Source: Albugo candida
Taxonomy: Eukaryota; Oomycota; Peronosporomycetes; Albuginales; Albuginaceae
Length of the DNA stretch: 64,000 nucleotides
Direction of reading: 5' to 3'
Assembly: GCA_905220665.1 (NCBI GenBank)
Contig: CAJNAR010000156.1
Coordinates: forward strand, 558,001 to 622,000
Part shown: in pieces, positions 56,741-64,000 of the stretch
Position numbering within the stretch: position 1 is the stretch's first letter
How the letters are laid out: every line of letters begins with the position of its first letter
Notes under the pieces: generated by a model
The model's input: the letters and a program-made list of their open reading frames with translations, nothing else
Databases searched by the model: none
What the model was told of the DNA's origin: nothing
Made by a program: the position numbers and the translations under genes

Positions 56741-59680
56741 CCACCGTTCATTGCCGACTATCGTACTCCAAGATGAAATTGCCAGCGTAAACGCGTCATT
56801 GGATTACTCTACAGCACTTGGCTTAATTAGATAGCAGATCGGTAGGAGTTCATGTTCCAAGATACATTCTTGCAACGGAATGAGATGGATCCGGAGTCAA
56901 ATTTGAAACTTCATGGCTACTTTTGGTGCTGTCAACGTGTTAGTGAGATTATGGGACATTACGGATATCCTTTCAGATCAAGAAGAATTCAATCGTACAA
57001 CATGTATTGCGCATATTCCATCGCGCGAGAACCCGTTTTTGTTCGCGTGTATCTTTTTTAGAGCTGTATATTATGAGCAGGAAGCTCTCAGAGAATACAA
57101 TAAAAAGCGGATGAAATTAACAATAATCTACCGATGTGATCTATATGCGTTTTAGTTTTGCATTGAGATGCCTTGTCTCTCCATATTCTTATATTCTTAA
57201 CGTTTTCTGATTAAGAGTCTGCTATGCTGAAGATTTTATTTCACTCCGTTTTAATCAAGGTTACTCTCTGACACAAGCTGCTTCATTTGTCGGATGATTA
57301 CCTGAGTGTCATTCAACCATTCCTCAAGAATTGCTTTTTTCGAATACATCTGAATTATTATTTTTTATAAGCTTTTTTTGGGTAGATTTTTTAAAAAATA
57401 ATTATTCAAATATTCTTTTTTTTTTTGAAAATTTTTAAGAAAAGTTTATATATTTTTAAATCAATGTATTTTTCTTATAAAAAATTTAAGAAAATTTGAT
57501 TACAAAAAATAAAGATATCATTTAATAAACCTATTGATAGTATTCGGAAAATGACAACATTCGAACTACAGATAGCCAAGTACTTCCCCACTTCAGATGA
57601 TCTAGAGTCTTCTATATGCGAAGCTATTGTCACTGAGACAGCCCGAGAACTTGTGTTTATATGACAGGCACAGAAGGATTTCGTCCCACATGATCTGGTA
57701 ACGAGCTGAAGTATTCTTTACGATTTTGACAAGCTGTATTGTACCACCCAAAAGACCATCATTCTTTCTCTCGTACGTATCTATATAAGAGCATATCAGA
57801 TTGCCCGAAAGGATTCCGAAACGAGCACTCTAAAATAGTATGTTGCAGCAAGTGAATTTGTTATAGAGACGACTTAGATGTATCAAATGGCTTAAGAGGA
57901 CCCTGACATGGAAGAATCAACGACTCGCGAAATTTCGTTGAATATTGACGTATTTGAAAGAGTGGGAGGTTTTATGGTGACATATTTACGGCAATATTCA
58001 TCTTGCTGAGCGTAGTAACTAAATATAAAACGCTTTATATTCCGGCACGACATTTTGATGACCTAAATCGGGAAGACTCAATCCCTACTTTCCGGGATCT
58101 AATATCTATTTGGAGGCCACAATTATAAGTTTCGGTATTACTTATTGATAAAGTGATATGGGCCTCCTTTCCTGAATTTTTTAGATCGAGATTCTCATCT
58201 AGAATGATAGGTACAACATTCGTATGGCACCCTTGTTTCGTTCCATTTTTGGAGCAGGAAAAGGAGCAAGCTGTAGGCAAAGGCTGTGACGACAGTATCG
58301 CAAGGAAGAGCTGTGTGGTTATCCTTCACGTAATATAGAATCGACGATAACGACAGAAGCTTTTGTGTCAAGCTTGAATTCTCTTTTTAAATATCAACGA
58401 AAAGCACAGCTGCTCGAAAAGTCCTGTTTTGCAGAATGCAATCAACGTTGTTGTTACAATGTGGTATCTCTTGTGTTTGGTACGATGCTTAATTCCAAGT
58501 ACACAGTAACATCATGTGAAGGCCTTATCGAATGCAAGTATACCAAATTCCTCAGTGAGCTTTTCTGACGAATCAAGCTCGCTTTCCCTGACTGACATAG
58601 ATCATCAATATTCTCAGATGCACTCTCAACTAATACAATATGTTACTCATCAACTTTCTCATAATACTACTTAAAGCTATATTTAGCAAAAGCTTATATT
58701 CACCTTTTATGGTAATCATAACATGTCTTAATGCGTAGATGTGGGAAATATGGTCATCATCGAGAGCACTTGTTTCAAGTTGACGCCCACACGTTTTATT
58801 ATTTATGATTGAACAGTTGCAATGCCTTCTGTTGGTTACTCTTATTTCATAACTTTTGGCTTTGCTTCTAGATAGATATTTGCCAATTACAGAGGTGACG
58901 GAAACTAAATGCAACGTTCACTAATCCTACAACGTACGTTTTGTCAAGTAGAGTAAGTGTGGTATCCAAAGAAACCTTTTACGGAAGATAAGGTGGATCA
59001 TGTCACGGAAGTATGGGCTGTTATCATGACCCGATGCGATATCTGATACGGATTTCTCTCTTGCACGAGGTGACGAAGTGTCATGTACAATAATTTTGCG
59101 TCTGGTGCAGAAGTGTTATGCATCAATGACTCGTCTCCATATAGAGAGCAAGCCATCATTTTAGCTACATATTCTTGCTGTCATTTTTTTATTTGAAAAT
59201 CAGTGTCCGTTGAATTTAGTACTGTTCGTTTAATCCCCTAACCTTTCCAATACGCTTAGCATGATCAAATACACGACACTGATCATCGCTCATTCAAAAA
59301 GTGTTCCTCAGACGCTAGAAAATATTACCCTTGCGGGAAAGGACATGACGGCTCAAAAAGAATCCGATTGACGTTTACATACGTCATGAAGGATAGAGTC
59401 TTCTCTCTGGCCATGTAAAACTTTTTATCCACACCTCTAGTTATCAGTCGAGAAAGAGATTTGATTCAGACTCAACTACTACAAACCACGCTTAGTGCAC
59501 AAATACGCGACGGATTTTGATCAACTTGTAAGAAGGACTTGAGAATGATTCATTTTCCATTCGCGCTTGGTCCTTAGTCCAAACGATTGGATGGGATGTT
59601 GATTTTCTGAAATAAAAACACAGTTTCCGGCAATTTCCTGAAATAATAACATCTTCGCTCACCTGCCAACAGGTTGTGAG
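56741..59680. other. Gene-poor region, including AT-rich stretch 57340-57540
   Basis: Short frames only. 57340-57540 is made of runs of T and A (TTTTTTTTTTTTGAAAA type) and is close to 85-90% AT by eye. The frame 58365-58568 is Cys-containing (CFAECNQRCCYN) but has no signal peptide. No gene is supported. Confidence 0.4.
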
Positions 59681-59689
59681 CCCAGCCAA

Positions 59690-61640
59690 GATTCACCAAC
59701 CAAGACCATGGAAGAAACCTACGGAGAAGATGAGTCGAAGATGGATCGAATGCGGGTGCTTCCGGAGACACTCAGATTTTGACTGGACAAGATCGAGACC
59801 GAACGGACCGTTGGATTACCCATATCAGCACCACCCACGAAAACGTTGCGCATTTGCTGAATCAAGCAACCAAGGGTAGGGTTTGACAATGTCATCACTA
59901 GATGAGAAACCGATACAGATGCGTGAAAGCGGGATGAGGAGAAGCTTTGTCCATGCCGTCCAGCATGATGAGCTGGACGAGATCAAACGAGTCAGAGCAA
60001 GAGATACTACTATCGCCATTTACCAATTCAACGAGAAAGAAGCATAACTGGGAGTTGAAGTGCCGTCAACCTAATTGCATTATTGTTTCTCGCGGCAAGT
60101 ATCGCTTGGCCAGGATAAATGCGGCAATTTTTTTCGAGTGCGGAGTGAACATGACTGCCTATGATGGCATCTAAGTGGAGAAACTCTCATTTATACGAGC
60201 AGCAAGTCACTAATTGGATAGGGCATTGCTCCAGCGTCCTAGAACTGATGGAACGTATCAACTTAGTGTTCATCATCCGAACTCAGGCAATATACTGCAA
60301 AAAAAACCGACTGGACGTACTTAGAGCGAGAAGATTTTATTCTTATCGGCACTCAATGATGCAGTAGATGGAGCAGACGATATGATCCTGGAAAGAGTAA
60401 TCAAGTGCGCGAAGCCTGATTCGAACAAGCTCTGATGGCCTAGCTCAGCCTAATGAGAGAAGACATAAGATGGCAAGGCCGAAGATTGTGTCCGTTGACT
60501 TAGCTTATGGACTCAGATAACATGCGTGATGCACCAAGAGAGCCAAATAAGTTACGCGACACCGCATCGGTAAAAGCGGACATGTCAAAAATTGCCAGAA
60601 ACAGAGCTCCACCAGCAATGAATACACCATTTTAGGGATTGTTTGCAAGATAACACGTTGAACACACGGATAAAGTATGGATATTAGACAACGAATCCAG
60701 TAGGCATCTCGTAACGGATATGAACTTGTTACAGCATCGTAAGGAATGTGATGAATCATGAATACCTTTGAGCGAGAAGGAAATAAAGAGGAGATAGACA
60801 GGATCGGAAGATCTCGTCACAGATAACTTTTTACCGAGGAATGTTTTCTTGGAAGATGTAGAGCATGCGGAAAACCTCCCTCGAAACATTGCCTCGTCTG
60901 GAAAGTTGGAGGAGAAAGGATGCAAATTAAAATATTAAGCAGACAACGAACTTCCGATGGTGCGATCGTATTCAGAGTAAATATGGTCAAAAACATTCTC
61001 GTGCTAGAGACAAAAGTCCGAGAGCACGTATCCAGTGTCATGGATGTACTCGCTTCAATTGAGTCCGTGGAGAAATCAAACAAGCAGATGGGTAGTCTTT
61101 TACACTTACATCAACGATTTGGTCATCTAAAGTACGATACTATCGATCGTATAGAAAAGATTCTGGAATCGAAGATCGAGATTGATTATCATTGGTGACC
61201 AAAATGCATTCCTTTTGCGGATAGGTGGGGTTGTCTGCGGTGATTCGAATGGGTCAGATCACGTCATCCGGAGAGACGTAAAAATTGATTTTTGACACTT
61301 TCATCGACTACAAACCAAAAAACTGTCGCGTAATCTTGACCAAGACTAACAATGAAGCAGCTACGAAGCTGCAAGTTTTCTTTATTTACTTCGAAAAGCG
61401 ATACGATTGCAAGAATCACGTTCTACCGACTGATGGTAGCGCATAGAACAGAAACATCGAGTTCTTGCAAAGAAGAGGGAGCACGAAGGCAAAACAGTGA
61501 GGCCGAATACCAAGGATCAAATGGAAAAAGCTTAACGAATGCATATAAAAATCATGAAAATGGTGCGGTATATGATATTGGTAGCGAAATGGCGCTATAT
61601 TTGGGGGAAATGCTTCTAGAATATACGTAAAAACTCAAGA
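59690..61640 (+). mobile_element. Decayed Ty1/copia retrotransposon, 5' half (gag to integrase)
   Basis: Broken gag-like frames (59.7-60.2 kb) are followed at 60920-61198 by GSLLHLHQRFGHLKYDTIDR, the GAG-pre-integrase histidine motif. Then come, in shifting frames, KTNNEAATKLQVFFIYFEKR, YDCKNHVLPTDG and, at 61490-61630, SEAEYQGSNGKS with ALYLGEMLLEYT. These match the integrase relic at the left end of the window at the same positions, so both fragments come from one copia family. No LTRs were seen, and the reverse-transcriptase half is missing. Confidence 0.75.
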
Positions 61641-61789
61641 AAAGCCCAAATTTAGTGAGTAAAAGGAGACAATCCCCTTTTAAGGTTTGCATTTCGAAGA
61701 AGTAGACCTCACTGATTTCAAGATATAGACAGCAATCCTGAAATACACTCTCTTCTAATGCGGGCTCAAGTACTTATAGCGGGTAGTGC

Positions 61790-64000
61790 ATTAAGCTCTT
61801 TATCGCAACCAACCTGATAAAGATAGATCGTCTTTTGAAGTACCATACGCCAGCCTTATTTGACATGCAGTCTTATGTGTCGCCTTCGGTTTGACAAAAA
61901 TTAGAATTTTGACGCATCAAGTGATAAATTCGACTTTAATGTAGTCTCCAAATCTCAATGGGGAGATTATTTATATTGTGTACACGAACAAATTCTCTAC
62001 GATTTTTACCTTAATGGTTCCGACTGCCCAATATTGTTGGTGAGTTATGAAGTGTAAAAAAAGAAGAATTTTAATTGTTCTTTTTTTTATATTAAACTTT
62101 TTTTTTGAAAAATCTATAGGTTTTCGCATTATCCATCAAAAGTTGTGCTGCTGCCATCAAGATAAGGTTTTCACGACATGTGTAACGTCGGTGCGATAGC
62201 ATATATTACTATATATCGGAAAGGTAGACCCTACAAGTTCTAGTTTATAAGCAGGAGTCCCAGATATACTCTTCTGTGGTGTTGATTCTATACACTACGC
62301 CCGTCATAGCAACCTCAATTAAAAAAGAAAGGGTTTTTCTGATGTTATACGCCAGCCTATTGGACAGCTTAAGAACACTATCCCATGTTGGCAAATTATT
62401 TGAAACGCAATCTTATATGTCGTCTTCGGTTTATCAGAACTTACAGTTTTGAGGTTTCAGGTCACCTTCCGACTTTCATGAAGTCTCCAACTTTCAAGTC
62501 GGGGGATTGATTTTATTGTGGACATCAACAAATTCTGTACGCTTTTTTTTACTCAAATAACTCCTAATACCCAATATAGATTTTCGCATTATCCATCTGG
62601 AGTTGTGCCGCTGCGATCAAGGTGAGTGTTTCACGACATGTGTAACGTCGGTGCAATAGCATATATACCTATACATTGGAGAAGTAGACCAGTAGTTTAT
62701 AAGCAGCATTCCCGGATATACTCTTTTATAGTGTCGATTCTATACACTACGCCCGTTATAGCAACCCCACTAAGAAAAGAAATAGCTTTTTTGATATTAT
62801 ACGCCAGCTTGTTTGAGAGCTTAAGAACACTACGTTTAAGCATAATATCTGAAACGTAATCTTTTATGTCGTCTTCGATTGATCAAAACTTACAATATTG
62901 AGGTTTCAGTTCATATTTTCGACTTTCATGTAGTCTCCAACTCTCTAATCGGGGGATTGATTTTATTGCGTACATTAACAAATTCTGTACCATTTTTTTA
63001 CTCAAATGGCTCCGAATGCCTAATATAGATTTTTGCATTATCCATCAGGAGTTGTGCTGCGCCATCAAGGTAAGGTTATCACGCCCGGGTGTAAGTTTGC
63101 TGAGGTAGCATATATACGTATTTATCGAAGAAGTAGATCCTACTAGTTCTAGTTTATTAGCAGCATTCTTGGAATATCCTCTTCTGTAGTGTTGATTCTA
63201 GACACTACGCTCGTTATAGCTACCTCACTTAGAAAAGAAACGGCTTTTCTGATATTATACGCCAGCTTGTTGGAGAGCTTAAGAACACTACGTTTAAGCA
63301 TAATATCTGAAACGTAATCTTATATGTCGTCTTGGATCGATCAAAACTAACAATATTGAGGTTTCAAGTCATATTTTCGACTTTCATGTAGTCTCCAACT
63401 TTCAAATCGGGGGATTGATTTTATTTCGTACATTAACAAATTCTGTACCATTTTTTACTCAAATGGCTCCGAATGCCTAATATAGGTTTTTGCATCATCC
63501 ATCAGGAGTTGTGCTGCGCCATCCAGGTAAGGTTATCACGCCCGGGTGTAACTTTGCTGAGGTAGCATATATACGTATTTATCGGAGAAGTAGATCCTAC
63601 TAGTTCTAGTTTATTAGCAGCATTCTTGGAATATCCTCTTCTTAAGTGTTGATTCTAGAAACTACGCTCGTTATAGCAACCTCACTTAGAAAAGAAACGG
63701 CTTTTCTGATATTATACGCCAGCTTGTTGGAGAGCTTAAGAACACTACGTTGAAGCAGAATATCTGAAACGTACTCTAATATGTCGTCTTCGAGTGATCA
63801 AAACTTACAATATTGAGGTTTCAAGTCATATTTTCGACTTTCATGTAGTCTCCAACTTTCAAATCGGGGGATTGATTTTATTGCGTACATGCACAAATTC
63901 TGTACCATTTTTTACTCAAATGGCTCCGAATGCCTAATATAGGTTTTTGCATTATCCATCAGGAGTTGTGCTACGCCATCAAGGTAAGGTTGCCACGCCC
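61790..64000. repeat. Satellite-like tandem array, unit about 455 bp
   Basis: The word GCATTATCCATC (GCATCATCCATC in one copy) followed by AGTTGTGCTGC-like text begins at about 62126, 62588, 63034, 63493 and 63948, giving unit lengths near 445-463 bp. Each unit also repeats GTAGTCTCCAAC, GGGGATTGATTTTATT, AAATTCTGTACC and TTATACGCCAGC. The leftmost partial unit (from about 61790) is the most diverged and the right-hand units are more alike, as expected at the edge of an array. The array continues past the window end. No unit-long open frame exists. Confidence 0.92.

Noticed and set aside
58365..58568. Cys-rich frame (CFAECNQRCCYN) as possible CCG-type effector
   Set aside because: There is no signal peptide, and cysteine spacing does not fit the CxxCxxxxxG pattern.
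60400..60480. tRNA-like text (GGCCTAGCTCAGCC near GATTCGAACA)
   Set aside because: The A-box-like and B-box-like words are in the wrong order and orientation, and no acceptor stem can be drawn.
62626..62859. Open frame of 77 codons in the satellite
   Set aside because: It is not kept open in the other repeat units.

Overview
This is a eukaryotic nuclear window. Genes lie on both strands, start at ATG, and are split by many very short introns (about 45-68 nt, nearly all GT-AG, often with a CTAAC-like branch site). They encode typical eukaryotic proteins: a spliceosomal zinc finger, an RBM5/10-type splicing factor, prohibitin, kinesin, and an organellar glutamyl-tRNA synthetase. The tiny introns, the compact gene block and oomycete-type Ty1/copia, LINE and MULE relics suggest an oomycete, possibly an Albugo-like white rust. 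The assignment is inference; no rRNA or barcode gene is present.

Layout. (1) 1-16.4 kb is transposon graveyard: the 3' half of a copia element (60-2420); a GGTATCRCCACACMCCCTAA-type subterminal repeat array; a decayed MULE transposase on the minus strand; a short MULE derivative (5.8-6.5 kb); a LINE of about 7 kb whose ORF2 has only two in-frame stops over 3 kb; and a second MULE on the plus strand. (2) 16.4-38.8 kb is a dense gene island: ZMAT2/SNU23, prohibitin 1, a peroxiredoxin-thioredoxin fusion, an RBM5/10-like factor, an unknown protein, a nucleoredoxin-like protein, a kinesin, a PX-like protein, a TOS1-like secreted protein, dephospho-CoA kinase, two small unknowns, a ZNF706-like protein, a SAP-domain protein, glutamyl-tRNA synthetase, some relics, and an ADO/PCO-type thiol dioxygenase. 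(3) 38.8-61.7 kb is gene-poor. It holds a foldback element of about 840 bp, a diverged inverted segmental duplication (about 42.2-45.1 kb versus 53.4-56.7 kb) carrying relics of an unrecognised gene family, a small secreted cysteine-rich protein, a full-length copia element with LTRs and a 5-bp target duplication, a second inverted-repeat element, and the 5' half of another copia. (4) 61.8-64.0 kb is a satellite with a repeat unit of about 455 bp that runs off the end of the window.

The gene island encodes housekeeping functions: pre-mRNA splicing, mitochondrial maintenance, redox control, CoA synthesis and organellar translation. It is bounded sharply by repeats, the two-compartment layout known from filamentous plant pathogens. 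Several gene pairs are head-to-head with 150-190 bp between start codons, notably prohibitin 1 and the peroxiredoxin-thioredoxin fusion, so shared promoters are likely.
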